In this document: one piece after another, positions 1 through 7,406 of the stretch
Layout of the letters: the number at the start of each line of letters is the position of its first letter
How positions within the stretch are numbered: position 1 is the first letter of the stretch
DNA from: Rhizobiaceae bacterium
Lineage (GTDB): Bacteria; Pseudomonadota; Alphaproteobacteria; Rhizobiales; Rhizobiaceae
Direction of reading: 5' to 3'
NCBI GenBank assembly: GCA_014380965.1
Contig: JACMIV010000240.1
Location: forward strand, 1 to 20,270
Length of the DNA: 20,270 nucleotides
The notes under the pieces: model-generated
Seen by the model: only the letters and a program-made list of their open reading frames with translations
The model's database searches: none
Told to the model about the DNA's origin: nothing
Made by a program: the position numbers and the translations under genes

Positions 1-564
1 GGCACCGGACATCGCATCGTGCCGCTCCGAGCCGAGCGCTTCACCGGGCTGCGACAGGCCTCGGCGCGGCTCTTCGACCGGATCGTCTCCGTCAATCTCG
101 CGCGGCTTCTCAACGACGAGGATTTGTCCCGACCGAGCATAGAGCCGATGTCGCGCGCCGTCGCCGAGCGCGGACGGCGGATCGCCGGTGTCGATCTCCA
201 GTCCGCCGAACTCGGCGGCGTCGCCGCAGCCCATGCGATGTGGCGCCTGTTCGAGGAAGTGGACGTCCTCCTGACGCCGATGCTCGCCTTCGCCCCTCCG
301 GCCATCGGCGCCTTCGCGATGGATCATGGCGACGTCGATCTTCATTGGGCGCGGTTCGACGCCTTCGCACCCTACGCGATGCTCGCCAACGCGACCGGCG
401 TGCCGGCCCTCAGCATTCCCCATGGGCTGGATGGCGACGGCCTGCCGCTGCCGATCCAGATCGTCGGGCCGATCGGCTCGGACGGGCTCCTCCTCAGCGT
501 CGCGCGCGTGCTCGAACGCGCAAGGCCCTGGAGCTTCGCCCTGCCTGTAGCGGGCCTCCCATGA
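1..564 (+). CDS. Amidase-signature family hydrolase, C-terminal part (5' end outside window)
   Basis: The frame is open from base 1, so the gene begins upstream of the window; the GTG at 19 is internal and not a credible start. 187 residues are visible. The C-terminal block with a VDVLLTPML stretch, then a conserved region ending in SIPHGLDGDGLPLPIQIVGP, is typical of amidase-signature enzymes (GatA, AtzF and related amidases), which hydrolyse C-N bonds using a Ser-cisSer-Lys triad. That triad and the glycine/serine-rich signature lie in the missing N-terminal part, so activity cannot be judged here. The stop (562-564) overlaps the ATG of the following ABC ATPase by 4 bases (ATGA), implying one transcript and translational coupling. 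A link to imported amides is inferred from this. The substrate is unknown; an Asp/Glu-tRNA amidotransferase subunit is unlikely next to a transporter. Confidence 0.85.
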   Translation, partial: GTGHRIVPLRAERFTGLRQASARLFDRIVSVNLARLLNDEDLSRPSIEPMSRAVAERGRRIAGVDLQSAELGGVAAAHAMWRLFEEVDVLLTPMLAFAPPAIGAFAMDHGDVDLHWARFDAFAPYAMLANATGVPALSIPHGLDGDGLPLPIQIVGPIGSDGLLLSVARVLERARPWSFALPVAGLP

Positions 565-2048
565 GAGAGACGGTCCTTCGCCTCGACCGGATTTCCAAGC
601 GCTTCGGCACGCTCGTCGCCAACGATGCCGTGACCGTGGAACTCGTCAAAGGGGAGGTGCTCGCGCTGCTCGGCGAGAACGGCGCCGGCAAGACTACGCT
701 GATGAACATCCTCTTCGGCCATTACGTGCCGGACGCCGGGGAGGTGTCCGTCTTTGGCAAGCCCCTGCCGCCGGGCCGTCCGCGCGCGGCGATCGCGGCG
801 GGCATCGGCATGGTCCACCAGCATTTCGCGCTGGCCCCGAACCTCACCGTTCTCGACAACGTCATGGTCGGCACGGAGCGACTGTGGAGCCTTGGCTCGG
901 ACCGCCGCGCCGGGCGGGCGAAGCTTGCCGCCCTATCGGAGCGCTTCGGTCTCGCCGTCGATCCGGACGCGCGGCTCAGCGATCTCTCGGTCGGCGAGCA
1001 GCAGCGCGTGGAGATCCTGAAGTCGCTCTATCGCGATGCCCGGATCCTCATCCTCGACGAGCCGACGGCCGTCCTGACTGCGCCGGAGGCCGCCGCCCTC
1101 TACGCGACGCTTCGCCATATGGCCTCAGAAGGCCTGTCGCTGATCTTCATCTCGCACAAGCTGAACGAGGTCCTGGGCGCCGCCGACCGCATCGTGGTTC
1201 TGAGGGGCGGCAAGGTCGTCGCCGAGCGCCAGGCGTCCGGGACGACGGCCGACGAACTGGCGGAGCTCATGGTCGGCCGCCGGGTCGAGCGGCCGCAGCG
1301 ACAACCGAGGGCGCCTGGGGCCGTGCTGTTGAAGGCAGACACCGTCAACGCCGGGCCGCGTTTGAAGGGGCTCAGCTTCGAGGTGCGCGCCGGTGAGACG
1401 CTCGGCATCGTCGGCGTCTCCGGCAATGGCCAGAGCGATCTCGGAGCGCTTCTTTCCGGCCTCCTCAAACCGTCCGCCGGCCGTCTCGAAATCGACGGCC
1501 AGCATCTTCCCTCCGAACCCCGCGCCTTTCTCGGTGCCGGCGTCGGCCGCGTGCCGGAGGATCGCCATGCCGAGGGCGCGATCGGGGAACTCTCGCTGTG
1601 GGAGAACGCCATCCTCGAGCGCGTTCGGGAGAGGCGCTTTTCGATGCGGGGCTTCGTGCGGCGGGCGGCGGCCAAGGCCTTTGCCAAGCGCGTGATGGAG
1701 CGCTTCGACGTGCGCGGCGGCACGCCGACGACCCGCACCCGGCTTCTGTCCGGCGGCAACATGCAAAAGCTCATCCTCGGCCGCAATCTCGTCGGCCGGC
1801 CGAAGGTGCTCGTCGTCGCCCAGCCGACGCGCGGGCTCGACGAGGGTGCCATTGCGGCCGTCCATTCCGAGATCCTGGCGGCGCGCGAGGCGGGCGCGGC
1901 CGTGGTTCTCATTTCTGAGGACCTCGACGAGGTCCTGCGCCTCTCCGACCGCGTCATGGCGATCGTCAAGGGACGCCTGTCGGCCTCGATCCCGGTGGAG
2001 GAGGCCGATCCGCGCAGGCTCGGCCTGATGATGGCGGGAGCGACCTGA
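561..2048 (+). CDS. ABC importer ATPase, BMP/nucleoside type (double ATPase, YufO/NupO-like)
   Basis: A 495-residue cytoplasmic ATPase with two fused nucleotide-binding domains, as in sugar and BMP-type nucleoside importers. The first domain is complete: Walker A GENGAGKT at 38-45, Q-loop Q87, signature LSVGEQQR at 142-149, Walker B/D-loop DEPTAVLT at 166-173, switch H199. The second has a degenerate Walker A, GVSGNGQS at 285-292, lacking the lysine, followed by VPEDRH (331-336), LSGGNMQK and AQPTRGLD; these are hallmarks of this subfamily and not damage. I chose the ATG at 561, which overlaps the amidase stop by 4 bases and begins a normal N-terminus (METVLRLDRISKRFG-like). The frame is open further upstream, but only antisense to or out of frame with the amidase. 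Partners are the two permeases that follow. Substrate class by family is nucleosides or related compounds; the amidase neighbour hints at a ureide or amide. The BMP-family binding protein is not in the window. Confidence 0.93.
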   Translation: MRETVLRLDRISKRFGTLVANDAVTVELVKGEVLALLGENGAGKTTLMNILFGHYVPDAGEVSVFGKPLPPGRPRAAIAAGIGMVHQHFALAPNLTVLDNVMVGTERLWSLGSDRRAGRAKLAALSERFGLAVDPDARLSDLSVGEQQRVEILKSLYRDARILILDEPTAVLTAPEAAALYATLRHMASEGLSLIFISHKLNEVLGAADRIVVLRGGKVVAERQASGTTADELAELMVGRRVERPQRQPRAPGAVLLKADTVNAGPRLKGLSFEVRAGETLGIVGVSGNGQSDLGALLSGLLKPSAGRLEIDGQHLPSEPRAFLGAGVGRVPEDRHAEGAIGELSLWENAILERVRERRFSMRGFVRRAAAKAFAKRVMERFDVRGGTPTTRTRLLSGGNMQKLILGRNLVGRPKVLVVAQPTRGLDEGAIAAVHSEILAAREAGAAVVLISEDLDEVLRLSDRVMAIVKGRLSASIPVEEADPRRLGLMMAGAT

Positions 2049-2049
2049 G

Positions 2050-3129
2050 ATGCGGCTCGAACGGCGAACCCATGTACCGCTCTCGCTGGCGTGTGCCGCC
2101 CCCATCGCCGCGGTGCTCGTGGCGCTCGTCCTCTCCGGCATCCTCATCGCCATCGCAGGCGCGCCGGTGCTCGAAGCCTACAGACGCATCCTGATCGGTG
2201 CCTTCGGCTCGCGTCTGTCGATCACCGAGACGCTGACGCGCGCGACGCCGCTGATCCTGACCGGCCTTGCGGTCGCCGTCGCGTTCCGGGCGCGGCTCTG
2301 GAACATCGGCGCCGAGGGGCAATTCTATCTCGGCGCGCTCACCGCCGCCGCCCTCGGCTCGTCGGGCGTCCTGCCCTTGCCGTCGCCGGTTCTCATCCCC
2401 GTCCTGATGCTGGCCGGCGCTGCGGCGGGCGCGGTCTTCCTTCTGCTTCCGCTCGGACTGCGCCTGCGCTTCGGCGTCGACGAGGTCGTCACCACGCTTC
2501 TCCTCAACTTCGTCGTGATCCTCTTCGTGTCGATGATGATCGACGGGCCCTTGCGCGATCCCATGGCCTTCGGCTGGCCGCAGTCGGTGCCCGTCACGCC
2601 GGATGCGCTGTTGCCCAAGCTCCTGCCGCGCTCGCGCCTCCATATCGGCCTCCTCGTCGCACTCGGCGCGGCGGTGCTGCTCGCCGTTCTCCTGTCGCGA
2701 ACCGTGTTCGGGCTGGAATCGCGCGCCGCCGGGCTTTCCCCGAAAGCTGCACGCTTTGCCGGGGTCGGGCTCACCGGCGTTCTCGTCAAGGTCGCGCTTC
2801 TCTCCGGCGGGTTCGCAGGCCTTGCGGGGGCGATCGAGGTGATGGGGCTTAAGGGGTACGTCACGACCGACCTCTCGCCCGGCTACGGCTATTCCGGAAT
2901 CGTCGTCGCGATGCTCGCGGGCCTCAACCCGCTCGGCGTCGTCGCCGCGGCGCTGTTCGTCGCCGTCATGTTCGTCGGCGTCGATGGGATGAGCCGGGCG
3001 CTCGGGGTGCCGAGCTTCCTTGCCGACGTGACGGTCTCGCTGTCGTTGCTCACCATGCTCGTCGGCATGCTCTTCACGCAGTATCGCGTCGTCTTCGACA
3101 GACGCGTCCGCCCCGACGCGGCCCCATGA
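2050..3129 (+). CDS. ABC importer permease 1, BMP/nucleoside type (YufP/NupP-like)
   Basis: A 359-residue very hydrophobic inner-membrane protein with about eight to ten predicted membrane segments. The motif NIGAEGQFYLGA at 85-96 is the hallmark of the larger permease of BMP-type importers (BPD_transp_2 family). It would form half of the membrane channel with the next gene product. The ATG lies one base after the stop of the ATPase gene, so it is in the same operon and probably translated by re-initiation. Length fits the family (about 350-370). Substrate cannot be read from the sequence; nucleoside, ureide or related heterocycles are family-level possibilities. Confidence 0.92.
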   Translation: MRLERRTHVPLSLACAAPIAAVLVALVLSGILIAIAGAPVLEAYRRILIGAFGSRLSITETLTRATPLILTGLAVAVAFRARLWNIGAEGQFYLGALTAAALGSSGVLPLPSPVLIPVLMLAGAAAGAVFLLLPLGLRLRFGVDEVVTTLLLNFVVILFVSMMIDGPLRDPMAFGWPQSVPVTPDALLPKLLPRSRLHIGLLVALGAAVLLAVLLSRTVFGLESRAAGLSPKAARFAGVGLTGVLVKVALLSGGFAGLAGAIEVMGLKGYVTTDLSPGYGYSGIVVAMLAGLNPLGVVAAALFVAVMFVGVDGMSRALGVPSFLADVTVSLSLLTMLVGMLFTQYRVVFDRRVRPDAAP

Positions 3130-3145
3130 ACCCGAAGGTGAAAGA

Positions 3146-4090
3146 GTGAGCGAGACGATCGACATCCTCGCAGGCGCGAGCCTCTGGGCGGCGGTCCTGC
3201 GCATCGCCACGCCGCTGATCTTCGGCACGCTCGGCGCGTTAATGTGCGAGCGGGTCGGCGTTCTCAACCTCGGCATCGAGGGCATCATGACCGCCGGCGC
3301 CATGGTCGGCTGGATGACGGTCTATCACGGCGGCGATCTCTGGCTCGGGGTGCTCGCGGCGGCCGTCTGCGGCGGGCTGTTCGGCCTCATCCACGCGCTC
3401 CTGACCGTGCCGCTGGGGCTCAGCCAGCATGTGACGGGCTTGGGGCTCACGCTCTTCGCCTCGAGCCTCACCTATTTCGTCTTCCGCCTCAGCGTGCCGA
3501 CCTCGGCAAGCCCGCCGACGATCCAGCCGTTCCAGCCGCTGGACATCCCGTTCCTGTCCGATCTTCCGTTCTGGGGCGAGGCGCTGTTTCGCCAGACGGC
3601 CCCGACCTATCTCGCGCTTCTCCTCGCCGGGCTTCTCGCCTACGTCCTCTTCCGCACGCCGCTCGGTCTTGCCGCACGCATGGTCGGCGAGAATCCTCAT
3701 GCGGCGGAAGCGCAAGGCATCGATCCGATCGCGATGCGCATCGGAGCCGTCGTCGCGGGAAGCGCGCTGATGGGTGTCGGCGGCAGCTTTCTCACCCTGT
3801 CGGCCTTCAACAGCTTCTTTCCGACGATGATCCAGGGTCGCGGCTGGGTTTGCATCGCGCTCGTCGTCTTCGCCTCTTGGCGGCCGGGGCGTGCGCTCCT
3901 CGGCGCTCTGCTCTTCGCCTTCTTCGACGCCTACCAGCTCCGTCTCAGCCACGTGCTCGGCAAGGCCGTGCCATACCAGTTCTTCCTGATGATCCCCTAT
4001 CTCCTGTCGATCGTCGCCCTTCTCGTCATGGCGCGTCGCGCACGGGTCCCCCAAGCGCTGATGCAGCCTTACCGGCGAGGCGAACGCTAA
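3146..4090 (+). CDS. ABC importer permease 2, BMP/nucleoside type (YufQ/NupQ-like)
   Basis: A 314-residue membrane protein, the smaller partner permease of the same importer. The motif LNLGIEGIMTAGAM (40-53), preceded by ERVGV, is the conserved signature of this subunit, and length matches the family (about 300-320). The start is GTG at 3146, 16 bases after the stop of permease 1, with the purine-rich stretch AAGGTGAAAGA just upstream as ribosome binding site. It is the last gene of the operon; the stop TAA at 4088-4090 is followed by a gap with three inverted repeats and then a regulator gene. Confidence 0.92.
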   Translation: MSETIDILAGASLWAAVLRIATPLIFGTLGALMCERVGVLNLGIEGIMTAGAMVGWMTVYHGGDLWLGVLAAAVCGGLFGLIHALLTVPLGLSQHVTGLGLTLFASSLTYFVFRLSVPTSASPPTIQPFQPLDIPFLSDLPFWGEALFRQTAPTYLALLLAGLLAYVLFRTPLGLAARMVGENPHAAEAQGIDPIAMRIGAVVAGSALMGVGGSFLTLSAFNSFFPTMIQGRGWVCIALVVFASWRPGRALLGALLFAFFDAYQLRLSHVLGKAVPYQFFLMIPYLLSIVALLVMARRARVPQALMQPYRRGER

Positions 4091-4096
4091 AGCCTG

Positions 4097-4109
4097 CCAT
4101 CGACGATGG
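4097..4109. promoter_or_regulatory. Perfect 13-base palindrome just after the permease operon
   Basis: CCATCG, one base, CGATGG: 6-base arms, seven bases downstream of the permease 2 stop. As RNA it could only form a short 4-5 bp hairpin and no T-run follows, so it is a poor terminator. A protein-binding site for the GntR product encoded just downstream is possible, but unproven. Confidence 0.3.
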
Positions 4110-4132
4110 ATGGATCGCGCCATTCAATCTGC

Positions 4133-4169
4133 ATGCTTTTTCAGCATAAAGTGCATACCGATTATGCAC
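4133..4169. promoter_or_regulatory. Two inverted repeats upstream of the GntR gene, candidate operators
   Basis: Two symmetrical sequences sit in an AT-richer stretch. The first is ATGCT at 4133-4137, a 5-base spacer, AGCAT at 4143-4147. The second is GTGCATA at 4151-4157, CCGAT, TATGCAC at 4163-4169, with perfect 7-base arms. The spacing and position, 90-130 bases upstream of a GntR-family gene, suit an autoregulatory operator. The T/A-rich, GC-flanked half-site differs from the classical FadR-type TNGTNNNACNA pattern, so the assignment is an inference. No convincing sigma-70 promoter hexamers stand out beside them. Confidence 0.4.
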
Positions 4170-4262
4170 CTCATGTCGCTCATTTCTTGATATCACCGCT
4201 TTCCGTTGCAAGGCGTCGCCGTGTGACGTTAACAGACCGGAGACTTCGGAGGCGGGACGAGC

Positions 4263-5012
4263 ATGCGGCGCGATGGCGAAATCAAGACAGCGGCCGCGGA
4301 CATGGCCGCCATCATCTGCCGCGCGATCCGGAGAGCCATCCTCGAACGGGCCCTGGCGCCGGGCGACAAGCTGCCCGAGGACGCACTCGGCGAGCGCTTC
4401 GGCGTCAGCCGCACCATCGCCCGCCATGCTCTGGGACAGCTCGCTTCCGAAGGTCTGGTCGAACTGCGGCGCAACCGCATCGCCCTCGTCGCGACACCGT
4501 CCTTCGAGGAGGCACGGGACGACTTCGACATCCGGATCGAACTCGAACGTCTCGTCGTGCGCGGCCTCGTCGGGCGACTCTCATCTCTGCAGATCGAGAC
4601 GCTGCGGGCGCATGTCGCGTCCGAGGAGGCGGCACGCGGCGGACTGGAAGCGAACTCGATCAGGCTGGCGACGGAGTTCCACGTCCTCCTCGCCGAGATG
4701 ACGGACAAGCCGATCCTGATCCGCTACGTCCGCGAGATCGCCTATCGCTCCTGTCTCGCGCTCTCGACGTTCGGGCGCCCGCATTCATCGGAATGCGCCG
4801 TCAACGAGCATCATTCGCTGATCGACGCTCTGGCGTCGGGCGACGTGCAGGCGGCGACGGCCTTGATGGGCGAACACCTCGAATCCGTGGCGCGCCGTGC
4901 GTTTCTGACGACGCCTGAGCCTGGCGGCCGCGACCTCATGGAGATCCTCGCGCCCTATGCCGAGGCCGAGGAAGCGGCGAAGCCGAAACGGCGGGCGAAG
5001 CCGGGGCCCTGA
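4263..5012 (+). CDS. GntR-family transcriptional regulator, FCD-type ligand domain
   Basis: A 249-residue regulator. Residues about 10-75 form a winged helix-turn-helix with the GntR pattern (ILERALAPGDKLPEDALGERFGVSR, followed by TIARHALGQLASEGLVEL). Residues about 83-215 fit the all-helical FCD domain, which in relatives binds a metal and a small carboxylate effector. Three expected metal histidines appear kept (H140, H183, H205), but the aspartate normally four residues before the first histidine seems to be A136, with E138 nearby, so metal binding may differ. The start is the ATG at 4263 after GGAGGCGGGACGAGC; the purine-rich stretch serves as ribosome binding site. It follows the BMP-type importer and faces a small minus-strand gene, ending 3 bases from it. 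It is the only clear transcription factor here and plausibly controls one or more of the flanking importer and hydrolase genes. The C-terminal 30 residues are a charged, Lys/Arg-rich tail. Confidence 0.93.
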   Translation: MRRDGEIKTAAADMAAIICRAIRRAILERALAPGDKLPEDALGERFGVSRTIARHALGQLASEGLVELRRNRIALVATPSFEEARDDFDIRIELERLVVRGLVGRLSSLQIETLRAHVASEEAARGGLEANSIRLATEFHVLLAEMTDKPILIRYVREIAYRSCLALSTFGRPHSSECAVNEHHSLIDALASGDVQAATALMGEHLESVARRAFLTTPEPGGRDLMEILAPYAEAEEAAKPKRRAKPGP

Positions 5013-5015
5013 CGG

Positions 5016-5444
5016 CTACTTCCGGAGCGAGGGATCGAGAATCCACTCCGCGCTGTCGTTCCAGACGTCCATCTTCACGATCATCCCATCGCGAACCACG
5101 AAGCGGTCGACATAGCGATTGCCGTCGAAGCGGGTGCCGTCAGGCCATTCGCCGAAGAGGTGGCCGATGGAATAGACGACCGTCTCGTCTTCCCCCGGCG
5201 CTACGTCGAAGCGCTGCATACGCTTCTTGACCCAAAGGTACCGCTCCGCGTTCACGGCGGTCGGCCCGCGCGGATGGTCAAATTCCCGACCGCCCGTAAA
5301 GGTTATGACGCAGCCTGGCGCCAGGTAGACGGCGGCTGCATCCGGGTTGGGAATCATGGAGGCTTCGAGATAGCTGCGGACAACCAAAGCGTCCTTCGAC
5401 AATAGCACCGTTGGCGAAACGCTTGAGGAAAGGCTCTCAGTCAC
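5016..5444 (-). CDS. SnoaL-like / NTF2-fold small protein
   Basis: A 142-residue protein of the SnoaL-like (NTF2-fold) superfamily: an N-terminal helical part (SKDALVVRSYLEASM), then strand-rich segments ending in GNRYVDRFVVRDGMIVKMDVWNDSAEW, the typical closing region in which a 'Y.DRF...dGkI..m...ND' pattern occurs. Such folds include small enzymes, polyketide cyclase relatives and ligand-binding proteins; no function can be given. The frame is open further upstream (ATG at 5480 and 5558). I chose the GTG at 5444 because it has a good ribosome binding site (AAGAGGG, seven bases upstream), while the ATG at 5480 lies inside a palindrome and has no clear site. The gene is convergent with the GntR gene (3 bases apart) and divergent from the binding-protein gene at 5696. 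Confidence 0.75.
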   Translation of the reverse strand: MTESLSSSVSPTVLLSKDALVVRSYLEASMIPNPDAAAVYLAPGCVITFTGGREFDHPRGPTAVNAERYLWVKKRMQRFDVAPGEDETVVYSIGHLFGEWPDGTRFDGNRYVDRFVVRDGMIVKMDVWNDSAEWILDPSLRK

Positions 5445-5458
5445 GATGTTTCCCTCTT

Positions 5459-5517
5459 CCCAAAATTTTCGATCAGTCATACAGTATGATCCATAAGATG
5501 CATGCAGAAATTTTGGG
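5459..5517. promoter_or_regulatory. Nested inverted repeats in the divergent control region
   Basis: Outer arms CCCAAAATTT at 5459-5468 and AAATTTTGGG at 5508-5517 match perfectly over 10 bases. Inside are the palindrome TCATAC-A-GTATGA at 5477-5489 and the self-complementary TGCATGCA at 5499-5506. The segment is AT-richer than its surroundings and lies just upstream of the chosen SnoaL-like start (5444), facing the binding-protein gene at 5696. A regulator binding there is the simplest reading; the GntR product encoded next door is the leading candidate. Confidence 0.45.
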
Positions 5518-5567
5518 CACTTTCTGATTACGCCCATCAAGTTCGGCACGTTTTCCAACGCTGAACC

Positions 5568-5603
5568 GGGACAGGGCCGCTCGATAGCGTCCGGCCCGTT
5601 CCC
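5568..5603 (+). other. Potential hairpin upstream of the binding-protein gene
   Basis: GGGA-CA-GGGCCG (5568-5579) can pair with CGGCCC-GT-TCCC (5592-5603), with a 2x2 internal mismatch and a 12-base loop that itself contains short self-complementarity. It lies about 95 bases before the ATG at 5696, so could be in the leader RNA. No T-run follows, so a terminator is unlikely; GC-rich chance pairing is a real alternative. Confidence 0.25.
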
Positions 5604-5695
5604 ACTGTGGCTGCACCAATAATCTCCAATGCGATCCGCACTTTCGCGAACCTGCCTCCGCCTCGTCTTTTTCGTCCAAACTCAAGGAGTCTGCC

Positions 5696-6499
5696 ATGAA
5701 GCGCCTGCCCCTCTTCGCCGCCGCCCTCATCACGGCCCTCGCTTCGGGAGGTATGACGACCGCCTCTCAGGCCGAGATGCTGACCGTCGGGGCCAATGTC
5801 GGCAACGTGCCCTGGGAGTTTCAGGACGAGAGCGGCGAGACTGTGGGCTTCGAAGTGGAACTCGCCACCGAAGTCGCCAAACGGATCGGCTTCGAAGGCA
5901 TCCAGATCGAGAACATCCCCTTCAGCGGCCTCTTCTCCGCCGTTCAGTCCGGCCGCGTCCAGACGGCGATCTCCTCGATCACGATCACCGCCGAGCGGCT
6001 GAAGTCGGTCTCCTTCGCGCAGCCGTATTACGACAGCGACCAGTCGCTGTCCGCGCTTGCAACTTCGGACGTGAAGGGCACCTCCACCTTGAAGGACAAG
6101 GTCGTCGGCGTGGACACCGGCTCGACGGGCGACATCTACGCCACTGGAAAGCAGGCCGAACTCGGCATCAAGGAGATCCGTCGTTTCGAAGGCCTCGCGC
6201 CCGCCATGCTGGATCTCGGTAACGGCGGCATCGACGGCTACATCTCCGACATCCCGGCCGTCGCCTACTACATAAAGGACAAGCCGCAATTCGCCGTGGT
6301 CGAGCGCATCAAGACCGGCGAGCAGTACTCGATGATGTTCGCCAAGGATTCCGAGCTGACCGCCAAGGCGAGCGAGGCGATCTCGGCGATGAAGAAGGAA
6401 GGCTTCATTTCCAAGCTGCACGAGACGTGGTTCGGCTCGGTGCCGGAGGACACGACGAGCACCGTCGCCGAGGCCGAGACGCCGAAGACCACGGATTGA
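5696..6499 (+). CDS. Amino-acid-type ABC importer periplasmic binding protein (SBP family 3)
   Basis: A 267-residue secreted binding protein. An N-terminal signal peptide (K2-R3, hydrophobic core, likely cleavage after ASQA at about residue 26) is followed by the family 3 pattern: GANVGNVPWEF, GFEVELATEVAKRIG, and ITITAERLKSVSFAQPYY at 94-112, close to the SBP_bac_3 signature. The mature protein would capture an amino acid or similar small polar solute in the periplasm and deliver it to the permease at 6634. The ATG at 5696 has a good site (AAGGAG, about seven bases upstream). The last 20 residues (EDTTSTVAEAETPKTTD-like) are a low-complexity Thr/Glu tail beyond the fold. It is separated from its permease by a 134-base gap with a repetitive hairpin. 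Confidence 0.93.
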   Translation: MKRLPLFAAALITALASGGMTTASQAEMLTVGANVGNVPWEFQDESGETVGFEVELATEVAKRIGFEGIQIENIPFSGLFSAVQSGRVQTAISSITITAERLKSVSFAQPYYDSDQSLSALATSDVKGTSTLKDKVVGVDTGSTGDIYATGKQAELGIKEIRRFEGLAPAMLDLGNGGIDGYISDIPAVAYYIKDKPQFAVVERIKTGEQYSMMFAKDSELTAKASEAISAMKKEGFISKLHETWFGSVPEDTTSTVAEAETPKTTD

Positions 6500-6520
6500 G
6501 GAAGAAAAATGCGTCGCTGT

Positions 6521-6543
6521 CTTCTCCCGCTCGGCGGGAGAAG
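6521..6543. repeat. Intergenic palindromic repeat, Rhizobiales-type hairpin
   Basis: CTTCTCCCGC, loop TCG, GCGGGAGAAG: perfect 10-base arms. It is followed by GGTGGCCCGCAGTGCCGGA, and this combination resembles a short repeat I recognise from many Rhizobiales genomes. It lies 22 bases after the binding-protein stop and 90 before the permease ATG. No T-run follows, so it would act less as a terminator than as an RNA stabiliser giving more binding protein than permease; this role is inferred. The rest of the gap to 6633 shows nothing else clear. Confidence 0.7.
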
Positions 6544-6633
6544 GTGGCCCGCAGTGCCGGACGGGGGCGGGCTCGAAGCGCCCGCGCGCCGAGACGGAGG
6601 CCTGTCTTATCTAGCCGACGCCGAAAGCCCTGA

Positions 6634-7308
6634 ATGGACATCGTCTCCACCTTCTTCAACGTCGAAGTGCTCTGGCGCTATTCGCCGCTGCTCTTCAAAG
6701 GGTTATGGCTGACGGTGCTGCTCGGGCTCGTCTCGATCGTGTTCGGGCTCCTCGGAGGTCTCGCTCTCGCGCTGCTCCGGCTTTATGCGTCGAAGCCGCT
6801 GAGAGTCCTCGCAATCGTCTATATCGACGTGTTTCGAGCCTTACCTGTCCTCGTCTGGCTCGTCATCGTCTACTACGCCTTCCCCTTCCTCGGCATCCGC
6901 ATGTCGCCTTTCGTGTCCGCCGCCTTCGCGCTCTCGACCGTGTCCAGCGCCTATGCCGCAGAGATCTACCGGGCCGGTATCGAGGCGATCGCGCGCGGGC
7001 AGTTCGAGGCCGCGCAGGCGATCGGGCTTTCGCCGGTCTTCGTCATGTGGAAGGTGATCCTGCCGCAGGCGATCCGGATCGTCATCCCGCCGCTCACCAA
7101 CAACTCGATCAACGTCATGAAGGACACCGCGCTCGCCTCGGTCGTCGCGCTGCCGGACCTCTTGAAGCAGGCGACGCAGGCGCAGGCGCTGGCCGCCAAC
7201 CCGACGCCGCTGATCGGTGCGGCGCTCCTCTATCTGTTGCTTCTGATTCCGCTGGTGCGCATCGTCTCGCGCTTCGAAAAGAAGGACGAGCGGCGGGGCA
7301 AGCCATGA
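6634..7308 (+). CDS. Amino-acid-type ABC importer permease (HisM/GlnP family)
   Basis: A 224-residue inner-membrane permease with about five membrane segments. It carries the family motif FRALPVLVWLV at 67-77 and the EAA loop at about 121-153 (RGQFEAAQAIGLSP, then ILPQAIRIVIPP), which contacts the ATPase. Length matches His/Glu/Gln-type permeases (215-240). The ATG at 6634 directly follows a TGA and lacks a strong ribosome binding site. It pairs with the binding protein at 5696. No ATPase and no second permease gene lies near; it must homodimerise or borrow partners, and use an ATPase encoded elsewhere. The 98-base gap to 7407 holds no ORF that looks real. Confidence 0.92.
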   Translation: MDIVSTFFNVEVLWRYSPLLFKGLWLTVLLGLVSIVFGLLGGLALALLRLYASKPLRVLAIVYIDVFRALPVLVWLVIVYYAFPFLGIRMSPFVSAAFALSTVSSAYAAEIYRAGIEAIARGQFEAAQAIGLSPVFVMWKVILPQAIRIVIPPLTNNSINVMKDTALASVVALPDLLKQATQAQALAANPTPLIGAALLYLLLLIPLVRIVSRFEKKDERRGKP

Positions 7309-7406
7309 TCGCGTCGCGAGGCGGCTTGGCCTTTCGGTCCGCCTGCGACCGGGCCGATCAGCCCTCTTCGTTCCAGCGTGCCGCACCCCGTGAATAGGCA
7401 GATCCC

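Noticed and set aside
240..560. N-terminal extension of the BMP-type ATPase
   Set aside because: It would overlap the amidase in another frame with Arg/Pro-rich sequence; the ATG at 561 gives the normal family N-terminus and a 4-base overlap.
1100..3303. Long minus-strand open frames opposite the BMP-type importer genes
   Set aside because: Composition is Arg/Gly/Ala/Asp-rich without domains, and the plus-strand proteins are complete and recognisable.
4205..4233. Sigma-70-like promoter TTGCAA, 17 bases, TTAACA before the GntR gene
   Set aside because: The spacing is right but the -10 box matches poorly; too weak to list.
6521..6543. Rho-independent terminator after the amino-acid-type binding protein
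   Set aside because: No T-run follows on either strand, and the sequence matches a dispersed repeat type.
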